Source: CAVVYA01 sp963752345 (GTDB lineage: Bacteria > Pseudomonadota > Alphaproteobacteria > SMXQ01). Taken from it: 64,000 nucleotides of DNA. Position numbers and translations under genes: made by a program. Positions within the stretch are counted from its first letter, which is position 1. Each line of letters opens with the position of its first letter. A model generated the notes under the pieces. That model did not search any database. It worked only from the letters and a program-made list of their open reading frames with translations, and was not told where the DNA came from. The stretch covers positions 124,001-188,000 of the forward strand of contig CAVVYA010000006.1 of NCBI GenBank assembly GCA_963752345.1, written 5' to 3'. Positions 1 to 7,923 of the stretch are shown in pieces.

Positions 1-1
1 C

Positions 2-73
2 TGCTTCGCTATTCTGGAGTCGGCGAAGACAGGCCAGGAAATCGCGATGCACCATCAGGTCGCGACCGAATGA
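2..73 (+). CDS. C-terminal end of a probable Gfo/Idh/MocA-family oxidoreductase (partial)
   Basis: An open frame enters from the left edge and stops with TGA at 71-73. The 23 visible residues contain AILESAKTGQE followed by a short basic/His tail, which resembles the last helix of Gfo/Idh/MocA-type NAD(P)-dependent oxidoreductases. It is on the same strand as the UbiD gene that starts 80 bp later. Only the tail is visible, so the assignment rests on that one helix. Confidence 0.45.
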   Translation, partial: CFAILESAKTGQEIAMHHQVATE

Positions 74-152
74 ACTGAGCATCAAGGCTTCATAGCGAGC
101 GGACGCAGCACGAGACAATAATCGCGCCGCTCTTTGCCGAAAGGGAGAGACG

Positions 153-1610
153 ATGACCGTCGAATATCACGACCTGCGCGGCTACGTGGATCTGGTGAAG
201 GCCGGCGGCCAGTATCTCGAGATCGAGAACGCCGATTGGAATCTCGAGATCGGCGCGCTCACCGAGGCGACCGCCGAGCATATCGCCGATCCGCCGCTCC
301 TGATGTTCGACAAGATCAAGGGCCACGCCAAGGGCTTCCGGGTGATCAGCCTCGGCGTCGCCAGCAAGAGGAATGCGGCGATCTCGATGGGATTGGACCC
401 GGAGAAGAGCAAGCTCGAGCTGGTGCGCGAGCTCGTCCGTACCATCAAAGGCATCAAGCCGCTGCCGCCGCGCTTCGTCAATACCGGCGCCGTCATGGAG
501 AACACCATGGAGGGCGACGCCATCGACATCCTGAAATTCCCCTCGCTGATCTCCCATTCGAAGGACGGCGGCCGCTACATCGGCACCGGCGATGCCCTCA
601 TCAACGCCGATCCGGAATCGGGCTACGTCAATGTCGGCACCTACCGCATGCAGGTGCACGACGAAAACACGCTCGGCCTGTGGATGAGCCCGGGCCAGCA
701 GGGCCGCGAGATCTGCCAGCGTTACTGGAACCAGGGCAAGGCCTGCCCCGTGGTCGCCGTGTTCGGCGGCGATCCGCTGGTGTTCCACAGCGCGTGCGTC
801 AAGTTTCCCTGGGGCAAGTCGGAGCTCGACTATGCCGGCGGCTGGCGCGGCCGGCCGCTCGACGTGATCAAGGGGCCGATCACCGGTCTGCCGATTCCGG
901 CCTGGTCCGAGGTGGCGATCGAGGGCGAAGTGCCGCCGCCCGACGTCGAATCGCGCGCGGAAGGGCCGTTCGGCGAATGGCCCGGCTACTATTCCGGCGG
1001 CACCACCGGCACCGGCCAGAAGCAGCCGGTCATCAAGATCAAGGCGGTCTATTTCCGCAACGATCCGATCCTGATGAACCAGGCGCCCATGTGGCTCGGC
1101 GCGCCGACCCACGGCATCTCGCAGCGCGCCGGCCTGGTGTGGGACCAGATCGAAGCGGCGGGCGTGCCCAACGTGACCGGCGTCTATTTCCACACCGGCT
1201 ATCTGCTGGTCGTCGCCATCAAGCAGGCCTATGCGGGACACGCCAAGCAGGCGGCCATGGCGGCGATGAGCTGCGCCGCCGGCGCGCGCAACGGCCGCTA
1301 TGTGGTGGTGGTCGACGAGGATATCGATCCGACCAACCTCAAGGAGGTCGTGTGGGCGATGCAGACCCGGGTCGATCCGACGGTGGATATCGAGACGGTC
1401 GCCAAATGCTGGAGCACGCCGCTCGATCCGCGCATGCCGCCGGAGAACCGCGCCGCCAAGGACCATACCAACAGCCGCGCCGTGTTCTACGCCGTGCGCC
1501 CGTGGGCCTGGCGCGACCAGTTCCCCATCGTCAACCGCACCGAGCGCGAGCTGCTGATGGACGTGATGAACAAATACCGCGACCGGCTGCCGTTTCCGGA
1601 AGGCATCTAG
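153..1610 (+). CDS. UbiD-family (prenyl-FMN-dependent) decarboxylase
   Basis: A 485-residue protein of normal UbiD length. The UbiD signature EGPFGEW lies at residues 270-276, and the E-x-PFGE glutamates form part of the family's prFMN active site. The substrate in this family is typically an aromatic or alpha,beta-unsaturated carboxylic acid, decarboxylated reversibly. The ATG is preceded by a GGGAGA ribosome-binding site. It is a paralogue of the UbiD at 11244-12725 and shares the HD(E/K)NT, ITGLP and EGPFGEW blocks. No UbiX prenyltransferase is present in the window, so the cofactor must come from elsewhere. A VOC gene lies 140 bp downstream in the same direction. The substrate cannot be read from sequence. 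Confidence 0.92.
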   Translation: MTVEYHDLRGYVDLVKAGGQYLEIENADWNLEIGALTEATAEHIADPPLLMFDKIKGHAKGFRVISLGVASKRNAAISMGLDPEKSKLELVRELVRTIKGIKPLPPRFVNTGAVMENTMEGDAIDILKFPSLISHSKDGGRYIGTGDALINADPESGYVNVGTYRMQVHDENTLGLWMSPGQQGREICQRYWNQGKACPVVAVFGGDPLVFHSACVKFPWGKSELDYAGGWRGRPLDVIKGPITGLPIPAWSEVAIEGEVPPPDVESRAEGPFGEWPGYYSGGTTGTGQKQPVIKIKAVYFRNDPILMNQAPMWLGAPTHGISQRAGLVWDQIEAAGVPNVTGVYFHTGYLLVVAIKQAYAGHAKQAAMAAMSCAAGARNGRYVVVVDEDIDPTNLKEVVWAMQTRVDPTVDIETVAKCWSTPLDPRMPPENRAAKDHTNSRAVFYAVRPWAWRDQFPIVNRTERELLMDVMNKYRDRLPFPEGI

Positions 1611-1750
1611 TCTAGCCTTACACGGAACTGTGTCGCTCAGGGCGTCGGGGCTTCCCGGGTCGCGTTCACCGGCTGTCCGCCGGCGTCCAGGCTGGCGCGC
1701 GCAAGCGCCATCCGCTACTATGAGCACAACGCGAAGACAGGGAGAGACCG

Positions 1751-2156
1751 ATGCTCAAGCCGCGCAAGCTGGTCCATTTCACCATTCCGGTGAAGGACCT
1801 CGACCGCTCCGAAAAGTTCTATACGGAAATCCTCGGCTTCCAGAAGGTGCGGCGCAACGACGCATATGGTGTTCCTGCGCACCGGCGAGGATCATTTCGT
1901 GCTGACCCATTCGGCAAAGCCGGTCGATCCCAATCCCGGCGACGAGCACGAAATCCACCACGCCTTCCTGGTCGATCCGGCCGATTACGACGCGGCGCTG
2001 ACCTTCCTGAAGTCGAAGGGCGTCAAGGTGATCAAGGAAGAAGACCGGCGCAAGGGCACCTTCCAGGGCCGCAGCGCCTATTTCCACGACCCCGACCGCA
2101 ACGTCATCGAGATCATCGACCTGCAGAACGACCCGATGGCCGACACCGGGGCGTGA
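1751..2156 (+). CDS. VOC (glyoxalase/dioxygenase-fold) family protein, frameshifted
   Basis: The N-terminal half (KLVHFTIPVKDLDRSEKFY) reads from ATG 1751. The C-terminal half (MVFLRTGEDHFV through NVIEIIDL) reads in the +1 frame from about 1866 to the stop at 2156. Together they give a complete ~134-residue VOC protein with the usual metal ligand positions: His near residue 9, His in HHAF, and Glu in NVIEI. One extra base near 1860-1866 explains the break. VOC members include lyases, dioxygenases and resistance proteins, and nothing here decides among them. It is convergent with the Ntn hydrolase gene. Confidence 0.8.
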
Positions 2157-2169
2157 TCGGCCGCGGACT

Positions 2170-3193
2170 TTAGCCGGCTCTTTCGCTGAGTTGCGCCTTC
2201 TGCGGCGGCTCGCTCAGCCGCAGAATCTCCGTCACCGATTCCAATCCTTCCCAGCCCTGCAGCGCGAAGGTCGCCGGTCGCCGGGTTCATCTCGGCCGCC
2301 ACCCGCGTGTCCTTGTTGCGGATCGGCGGCTGGACCCAGGCGAAATCCATGTGCTGCGTCGTCATGGCGTCGAGCATGCAGGCGTGCCGCTGCTTGCTGT
2401 CGCGGCCGCGCTGCCGGCCCGGCCGCTTGATGGCGATCCAGTGGTTGGCGATCGCCGCCGGGGCCTCGTGCACGATGGCCTCGCGCTCGGTACGCTCGAT
2501 GATGCAGCCCTCGCCGCGCGCGTTGCCGGCGAGCGAAAAGAACACCGGCATGCAGAGCGGCGTATCGCGCAGCATGGCGCGCGCCTCCTCATAATCGGCG
2601 CAGGTGTCGAACACCCGGCGCAGCAGGTGCGACGGCGGCAGATCGGACGACGCATATTGCCGGCCGCGCGCCGCCAGCCAGTCGAACGGCACGGTGAGCG
2701 GGCTGTGGGAGCGCAGCGGCGGCTGGTTGATCGCCGCGGCGAAGCGGCCGGGCGCCATGGCGGTGTAGATGCCGGCCGAGCCCGGCCAGGTGGCATTGAG
2801 ATAACCGCCGGCCGGCCCGCGCTGGCGCGCCATGATCAGGGTGCGGCCCAATCCCTTGAGCTTCCAGTCGAGCGTGCGGCAGAGCCGCATGCCGACGCCC
2901 GCCGGATCGGGCGCGACGCTGGTGGTGCAGGCCCACTCGTAGCTCATGTTCAGCAGATAGGCGGCGCGGCCGGGCAGCAGGTGCTGGACCGCGCCGATCT
3001 CCTCGAGGTAGGGATTCTTGCTGCGCTCGAGCCAGCGCCGCGACAGCAGATCGCCGGCCATCACCACGGGCGGCGTATAGAGCCGCCGGGCGTCGCGGTA
3101 GAGCTGGTGCAGATGGCCGGGTGCTGCTTCCGCCAGGGCCGCGGCGCCGCCGGTTCCGATGTCGTAGACGGGAATCTGGCGGCGCATGCTCAT
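2170..3193 (-). CDS. acid-ceramidase/NAAA-like Ntn (C-N amide) hydrolase, frameshifted near the C terminus
   Basis: The protein has the pattern of acid ceramidase and N-acylethanolamine acid amidase: C89-TTSV followed about 20 residues later by RTLDW. In that family the Cys becomes the N-terminal nucleophile after self-cleavage and the Arg/Asp shape the active site. It would hydrolyse a linear amide such as an N-acyl compound. The frame runs cleanly to about 2265; one extra base there shifts the tail, which in the next frame reads LQGWEGLESVTEILRLSE and stops at 2170. Length is about 340 residues. It probably once followed the aldo/keto reductase in an operon, because a 3' remnant of that gene sits 12 bp upstream. 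I see no clear signal peptide. Confidence 0.7.
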
Positions 3194-3410
3194 GAACCGG
3201 CGCTGGTTATCCGAGGGACTCCCAGAAGGATATCATTCTTTTGCGCAGCGCGGCATCGGGCATCGGCCCGCGTCCGGCCTTGAGGTTGTCGGCCATGTAT
3301 TCCGGCTTGTCGGAGCCGGGGATCACCGCCGTCACCGCCGGATGCGACAGCAGGAACTTGAGGAAGACCTGGGCCCAACTGGTGGCCTCGATCTCCGCCG
3401 CCCAGCCGAG
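3144..3410. repeat. left flanking direct repeat (copy of 7659-7923)
   Basis: About 265 bp nearly identical to 7659-7923, with roughly nine substitutions and one single-base indel. It covers the first ~50 bp of the Ntn hydrolase gene plus the last ~200 bp of the aldo/keto reductase gene, including its TAA stop at 3208. Weaker homology to the reductase continues to about 3468 after a ~50-bp deletion. The fragment is non-coding debris: only the right-hand copy is joined to an intact reductase. Confidence 0.88.
3208..3410 (-). pseudogene. 3' remnant of aldo/keto reductase gene
   Basis: This stretch reads, on the minus strand, as the C-terminal ~65 residues of the aldo/keto reductase at 7721-8662 (WAQVFLKFLLSHPAVTAVIPG and the terminal ESLG before the stop). 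It has no start and breaks off at the island edge. It marks where the original reductase-to-hydrolase junction was. Confidence 0.8.
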
Positions 3411-3567
3411 AGGGTGCGGCTTACGGGTTGATCAGCACCGCGGTACCGACAGCCTGGCCTCTGGTCTCAACCGAAGTGAGGGACTGATGCGCTTTCAGAA
3501 CCAAAGATGCCAAGCGGAGTAATGTAAATGGATCAAGCATCAGCCCATTCCACGCAGGCGGATCTTA

Positions 3568-4130
3568 TTAGGGGTTGATTAGTGCGATTTGGACATCCTG
3601 TATCCAGGTAGGATTATCAATCTCGTTCCGGAAATGAGCGATGTAGAGGACTCCCTTAGGGAAAGTCTGGATCGATCCATCTGACAGAATGGAGGGATAA
3701 TCGGCGCCATAGCCAATCCGATAATAATAGGACCGAATGTCAATGTTCAGACCCGGACCTAGCCTTGACCGCCGGTACCAACCGTCGCGGAAAGCTGCTC
3801 CGTGCGGCGGGCCAGAGCTGCCAAGGTTGACAAACCGAACGAAGTTGTGTGGGTCAGAGGTAAAAACATTGAAGGACGTGGTAACTGGTAGAATCCAGTC
3901 GTTCCGCTGGGAACATCCATCCACCCGTAGACCTCGACCGCATGGCTAAGCGGGCCTAAGCCCCACGTGTTTCGGCCAGGTAATGCATTAACGGGAATGT
4001 TACTATCTGGAACCTTCGCGCCGAGCTTCCTGTAAATCCAATCTGGGTCGCTGACTCCTACACGTTCTTGCTCCGTCGTGTCGTGGAGCATCAAGAAGAA
4101 CCGCTTATGTGACTCAGGATCTTCAGCCAT
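3568..4130 (-). CDS. unknown protein, third gene of the FeeM-like operon (frameshifted)
   Basis: The protein starts MAEDPESHKRFFLML at an ATG that overlaps the stop of the preceding gene by 8 bp (ATGGCTGA), so it is probably translationally coupled. The first ~75 residues read in one frame to VYGWMDVPS near 3905. The remainder (WILPVTTSFNVFTSDPHNF through QDVQIALINP) reads in another frame to the TAA at 3568-3570, implying one missing base near 3905. The combined product is ~187 residues, rich in aromatic residues and without signal peptide or membrane segment. I do not recognise the family. Base composition is lower in GC than the surrounding chromosome, as in its two operon partners. Confidence 0.6.
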
Positions 4131-4830
4131 TTTTGCAATTCCCTTCTTCAAGATACGTTGAGTTCGACTTTGCTTCGAAAAGTGATTTCTGAACCACGTC
4201 GCGCATAAATACCCAATCAAGCATTCGGAGATAGAGGACCCCCCCTTTGCTTGCTCCTTCAACAAGGTCCATTACGTGTCGATGATCTAAACCAGCGCTA
4301 CTGAGGTGCGCGATAAACTGTTCTCCGTGGGGCAATGTCTCGTGCGTATGAACCGAAATAAAAGTTGTGTTCTCTTGATTCAAAAACGGCGCTTGCAGTA
4401 GTTCGCCGAGGTGTGGCGCAACGCTACCTCCGGAAATATTCTCGAGAATGCAGGTCGCTCCCAAGCGCACGAAGGGCCTAGTTGCGGCTAAGCGGCCAAA
4501 ATATTCGTGCCATAATTCCACATCGAACGGCATTGGATGCAATGGTTGTTCCAGCGCTTCAAGATCATGAAAAGCTAACAAATAGTGGCTTTCTTCTTCA
4601 TTCGCGAAGGTAAATAAGAACTCCCGAAGCTTGCGGCGTCTAAAGAAATCCCCATGTCCTGCTGCGGTGAGGAAATGTGCCTGCACGCCCTTGGTTAGAT
4701 GGTATTGCATCGATAGATAACGGCCGTAGTGGACATGGGTAAACGAATCCGTCAGCAGAAATTGAAGTAGTTTCTCTGCAAGCAGATTTTGCGCAGTTCT
4801 AATAGAAATTTGCACATCGTCTAGGCTCAT
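4123..4830 (-). CDS. haem-oxygenase-like iron-containing redox enzyme (HDO/TenA-like fold)
   Basis: A 235-residue, probably all-helical protein. Candidate metal ligands are E78-E80/H82 and H88 in NEEESHYLLAFHD, E130 in LENISGG, and H161/H163/E164/H168/E170 in SVHTHETLPHGEQ. This spacing fits the haem-oxygenase-like diiron oxidase/oxygenase group (PF14518-like), whose described members cleave or oxidise fatty acids and amino-acid-derived substrates. The ATG lies 2 bp after the stop of the FeeM-like gene, so the two are almost certainly co-transcribed. In that setting it may modify the acylated product of the neighbour (inference). Classical haem oxygenase or TenA is less likely given the Glu/His pattern. 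Confidence 0.7.
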   Translation of the reverse strand: MSLDDVQISIRTAQNLLAEKLLQFLLTDSFTHVHYGRYLSMQYHLTKGVQAHFLTAAGHGDFFRRRKLREFLFTFANEEESHYLLAFHDLEALEQPLHPMPFDVELWHEYFGRLAATRPFVRLGATCILENISGGSVAPHLGELLQAPFLNQENTTFISVHTHETLPHGEQFIAHLSSAGLDHRHVMDLVEGASKGGVLYLRMLDWVFMRDVVQKSLFEAKSNSTYLEEGNCKNG

Positions 4831-4832
4831 GA

Positions 4833-5534
4833 TCAGTCGAATTGGTTCAAGGCAAGGGAGCCGATAGCCGGTTTTTTGAGAAAAAAATCACGGAGCTTAA
4901 TAAGTCCACCCATCTCTGTTTCATTGCCAAAATATTTCTTCAGCGGCGACTGGATCGAGTTTAGAAACTCGTAGTCGTTAAGAAGCAACACGATAGGGAG
5001 TTGCGGACCGCCGACGAAAGCCGTGGTTACTTGACCGAAAGGCCGACATCCCATTCTGAGATAGAGAGGTAAGAGGTATGGCTTGCAGTGGCTGATGGCG
5101 ACTTCGATTTTGTTATAAATGCCTAGTTCGTAGGCTTTTTGCAAAAGGGCGATAGCAGGACTAGTGTTTCGAAAGCGCCGGTTGACCATCAGTCGGGACA
5201 TATAAGCGATCGGCGCCGCCCATTGGCTTGCAAATTCCAACAAACCTAGTTGTTCGAGGATTTCCGGCGGAGCGTTCAAATGCACGCGGAAGTAACCTAC
5301 GATCTCCGAACAATGGCGTATTACAAAATGATATGCGTCATGATCCAGATATTCTGGGAAGCGACGAGAAAGATGATCTGCGTCGGGATAGGGCTTGTCC
5401 TGTTCTGCAATATAGATGCTGTAACGAAACTGCTCTATTTCGATCAAGCTTTCTCGACCGATTAAAACCTCCACGTTTTGGCGCGTAGAATTTTGAGGCA
5501 TTAGACAGAGAGGTTCTTCTCTCGGACTTTCCAC
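4833..5534 (-). CDS. FeeM-like N-acyl amino acid synthase (GNAT/LuxI-type fold)
   Basis: A 233-residue protein with features shared by FeeM N-acyl amino acid synthases and LuxI-type signal synthases: FRYSIYIAEQ near the N terminus, then HFVIRHCSEIVGYFRVHL, the SRLMVNRRFR strand-turn, and PLYLRMGCRPFG. The family transfers an acyl chain, usually from acyl-ACP, to an amino acid amine. The start could be the GTG at 5534 or the ATG at 5501 (MPQNST); both lack a strong ribosome-binding site. It heads a three-gene operon with the redox enzyme and the unknown protein. A LuxR-type regulator lies ~285 bp upstream in the same direction. Confidence 0.75.
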   Translation of the reverse strand: MESPREEPLCLMPQNSTRQNVEVLIGRESLIEIEQFRYSIYIAEQDKPYPDADHLSRRFPEYLDHDAYHFVIRHCSEIVGYFRVHLNAPPEILEQLGLLEFASQWAAPIAYMSRLMVNRRFRNTSPAIALLQKAYELGIYNKIEVAISHCKPYLLPLYLRMGCRPFGQVTTAFVGGPQLPIVLLLNDYEFLNSIQSPLKKYFGNETEMGGLIKLRDFFLKKPAIGSLALNQFD

Positions 5535-5819
5535 ACCCTTTCGTCAAGCGTGATAAGCTCGTGGGCGTGTGACCCGATAAGCGATCTCATACTGTCCCCC
5601 GATGATTCGACGTTCTCTCCGCTTCATTCGCGCGAACGGATGCGCTTCAAAAGATTGGAGTGGGTGAACGCTATCGTCGTGCGTACGTGGACGCTATTAT
5701 CAGCTTAGATAAGTTAGGTTCGCTTACGGTCACTGATCGCAGCCGTTGATTGCTGAAACAGCCCGTCCGAATCCGATGCTGAAAGGGTAGTTCGACGGCA
5801 CATGCAGTCGTATGCTCTG
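5535..5819. other. intergenic region upstream of the FeeM-like operon
   Basis: 285 bp without a credible gene. It must contain the promoter of the FeeM-like operon. Two direct repeats of GATAAGC occur at 5552-5558 and 5576-5582, 24 bp apart, and a GATAAG-like element recurs near 5707. I see no convincing -35/-10 pair and no terminator. Confidence 0.4.
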
Positions 5820-6974
5820 TCAGCTATCCGCGTCGCCGGCCGTAAATTGGAGCGGGCTGGACAGTACGAGACGCACCAAGTCAGTTTGACGATTGACCCC
5901 AGCTTTTCCGAAGATCGTCTGAAGGTGCTTGCGCACCGTCGCCATGCTGATGCCAAATTCCACTTGGGCATTCTCTGGCGTTGCGCCGTTGACGAGAACT
6001 TGAAGCAACCGTGCCTCTGTGGGTGTAAGGCCATAGAACCGGATGAAGGCGGGCGCGAGGGCCACCTGGGGCCGCGTTTCCGGATCTGCCACGAACAAGA
6101 GCACATGCGGTCCAGCCAAGGTTAATTCCAGCATTAGCGCTGATCCGCTCGGCACTACCCATGCGATCAGCGGTCTTTTCCCCGATGGGCGCGATAGATG
6201 GAGAGAATGACCGGCTACGGTACCCCGCCCGGTAACGGAGGCGAGCGCATCGGACACAAGCTTCCGCAATGCCGCAGTTTCCCGCGGACGGCAGGCAGCC
6301 AACCCATCGGGCCCACTCCGCAGTCCGTCACCGTAAGCAATAATGCTCTCGGCCGCGCGGTTCATCACCACAGGTTTAGTATGGCCATCCAGAATCATAA
6401 CGCCGGTCGGCAGCCGATCGAGCACTTCAATCAGCATTTGTTCCCGGCGTTGGAGAGTCTCGAGCCTCTGTTGGATCAGGAGAGCGCGCTGGAAATGCGG
6501 CAGGAGCAGCGAAAAACGCTTGATGTCCTCAGATGCAAATGCACCCGCCCGCGAGGAGCGCTGAAGGGTGACTGCTGCGACAACATCGCTGGAGTTTTCG
6601 AGGACTGCACCTGCGTGGTAGCGAAAATCGAATGGGGCGAGAAATTCCTGGTAATACTCGCTGCGGTCTATCTCGGCTTCGGTGATGAACATCTGCTCAT
6701 GAATGATTGATCCAGCAGGCAGGTGCTGGCCAACGGCGAAACGTAGATCGCCTTTGACGTAGTGCTCGGTGTAGAGTTTCACGATTTCGTCGCAAAAACC
6801 CGTTTGAATGATGAAGGTCGGGCAGTTCTCTCGAAAATCCTTGCCCGAGAATGCGACAGCATTTCCGCCGAACGCATTCGCTAAGTTGGCCAGGGTAGCT
6901 GACCATCGCGCAGGTTCGAGTGCTGAGTTGTATATTTCGCTGATAAGTGTTTGAAGCCGGTCGTCATCTGCCAT
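5820..6974 (-). CDS. LuxR-family transcriptional regulator with PAS-like sensor region
   Basis: A 384-residue protein whose last ~65 residues form a LuxR/GerE helix-turn-helix: LTPTEARLLQVLVNGA, then VEFGISMATVRKHLQTIF. The ~310-residue N-terminal part is GAF/PAS-like, including GVMILDGHTKPVVMNRAAE, rather than a classical homoserine-lactone-binding domain. The ATG at 6974 is chosen over an upstream in-frame start because GGGGG lies 9 bases before it and MADDDRLQTLISEIY is the usual opening of this group. It lies upstream of, and co-directional with, the FeeM-like operon. Control of that operon, perhaps by its product, is inferred. Confidence 0.82.
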   Translation of the reverse strand: MADDDRLQTLISEIYNSALEPARWSATLANLANAFGGNAVAFSGKDFRENCPTFIIQTGFCDEIVKLYTEHYVKGDLRFAVGQHLPAGSIIHEQMFITEAEIDRSEYYQEFLAPFDFRYHAGAVLENSSDVVAAVTLQRSSRAGAFASEDIKRFSLLLPHFQRALLIQQRLETLQRREQMLIEVLDRLPTGVMILDGHTKPVVMNRAAESIIAYGDGLRSGPDGLAACRPRETAALRKLVSDALASVTGRGTVAGHSLHLSRPSGKRPLIAWVVPSGSALMLELTLAGPHVLLFVADPETRPQVALAPAFIRFYGLTPTEARLLQVLVNGATPENAQVEFGISMATVRKHLQTIFGKAGVNRQTDLVRLVLSSPLQFTAGDADS

Positions 6975-7191
6975 CGCGATACCCCCGCACCGCAATATTT
7001 CTTCATACAAGAGACCTGCGCGCGCGACAATACGCGCCAAGAAGCAAAACTGTCCATGGTGTTGATCTTTGGATGGCCAGGGCGGTTTAAGGCCCTACCC
7101 TTATCAAGATTGATAATATTCCCCGTGTTTTTGCGGCGGTATGGTTTCCCAGATTTTTCTAGGAGCTCATACCAAGGGGAGTGAAAGAACC

Positions 7192-7569
7192 GTGAAACTC
7201 TTCATCAGCTCGCAATTCACAGCAATCGTTCTTGCTGGATTCTTTGCCGTAGGTTCATTTTCGGCGCCGGTTGTCGCGCAGGAAAAAGTGCGATATTCCG
7301 GCAATCTCTCCGGCGATAAGGGGGCCTGCCCGTGGAACAGCGCGGACATTCAAATCGAGGTGGCGGGAGAACAAGTAACGGCGAGGTGGAAGGCGAATAA
7401 TGGCAACGCGCTCGCCGTCGGCACGGTGAAAGGAAATAGTTTTCGTATTTTTAACGATTCCAAGAACGGCGAGCGGCAATCTATCAACGGCACGATCGAC
7501 GGTGACAGAATAGAAATCCGTCTTGAGGCCAAGAACTGCAATTACCGCAGTGTACTCAAAAAATCCTGA
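7192..7569 (+). CDS. small secreted protein of unknown function
   Basis: The GTG start at 7192 is preceded by AGGGGAG and gives 125 residues beginning with a clear signal peptide (VKLFISSQF, a hydrophobic stretch, then SAPVVAQ). The mature ~95-residue domain (VRYSGNLSGDKGACPWNSAD through EIRLEAKNCNYRS) is beta-rich and has two cysteines that could pair. It is divergent from the LuxR gene and is the last gene of the island. I do not recognise a named family. Confidence 0.7.
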   Translation: MKLFISSQFTAIVLAGFFAVGSFSAPVVAQEKVRYSGNLSGDKGACPWNSADIQIEVAGEQVTARWKANNGNALAVGTVKGNSFRIFNDSKNGERQSINGTIDGDRIEIRLEAKNCNYRSVLKKS

Positions 7570-7658
7570 GTTGCGGATGATCGGCGGTTGGCGATCCTTT
7601 TCCAGAGGAATAGGGCCGACGCTGGTTCGGAATATTTCGCGGCTTGCCATACACCCTC

Positions 7659-7923
7659 GCGCCGCCGGTTCCGATGTCATAGACGGGAATCTGGCGGCGC
7701 ATGCTGATGACCGGCGCTGGTTATCCGAGGGACTCCCAGAAGGATATCATTCTTTTGCGCAGCGCGGCATCGGGCATCGGCCCGCGCCCGGCCTTGAGGT
7801 TGTCGACCATGTATTCCGGCTTGTCGGAGCCGGGAATGACCGCCGTCACCGCCGGATGCGACAGCAGGAACTTGAGGAAGACCTGGGCCCAACTGGTGGC
7901 CTCGATCTCGGCGGCCCAGTCGG
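7659..7923. repeat. right flanking direct repeat (copy of 3144-3410)
   Basis: This is the right-hand copy of the ~265-bp repeat. It joins the intact 3' end of the aldo/keto reductase to a ~50-bp fragment of the Ntn hydrolase start, which breaks off at about 7658 into island sequence. The two copies bracket ~4.2 kb of lower-GC DNA. Confidence 0.88.

Noticed and set aside
3144..7923. Flanking repeats as attachment sites of a site-specific integrase
   Set aside because: At ~265 bp with internal gene ends they are far longer than att cores, and no integrase or tRNA gene is present.
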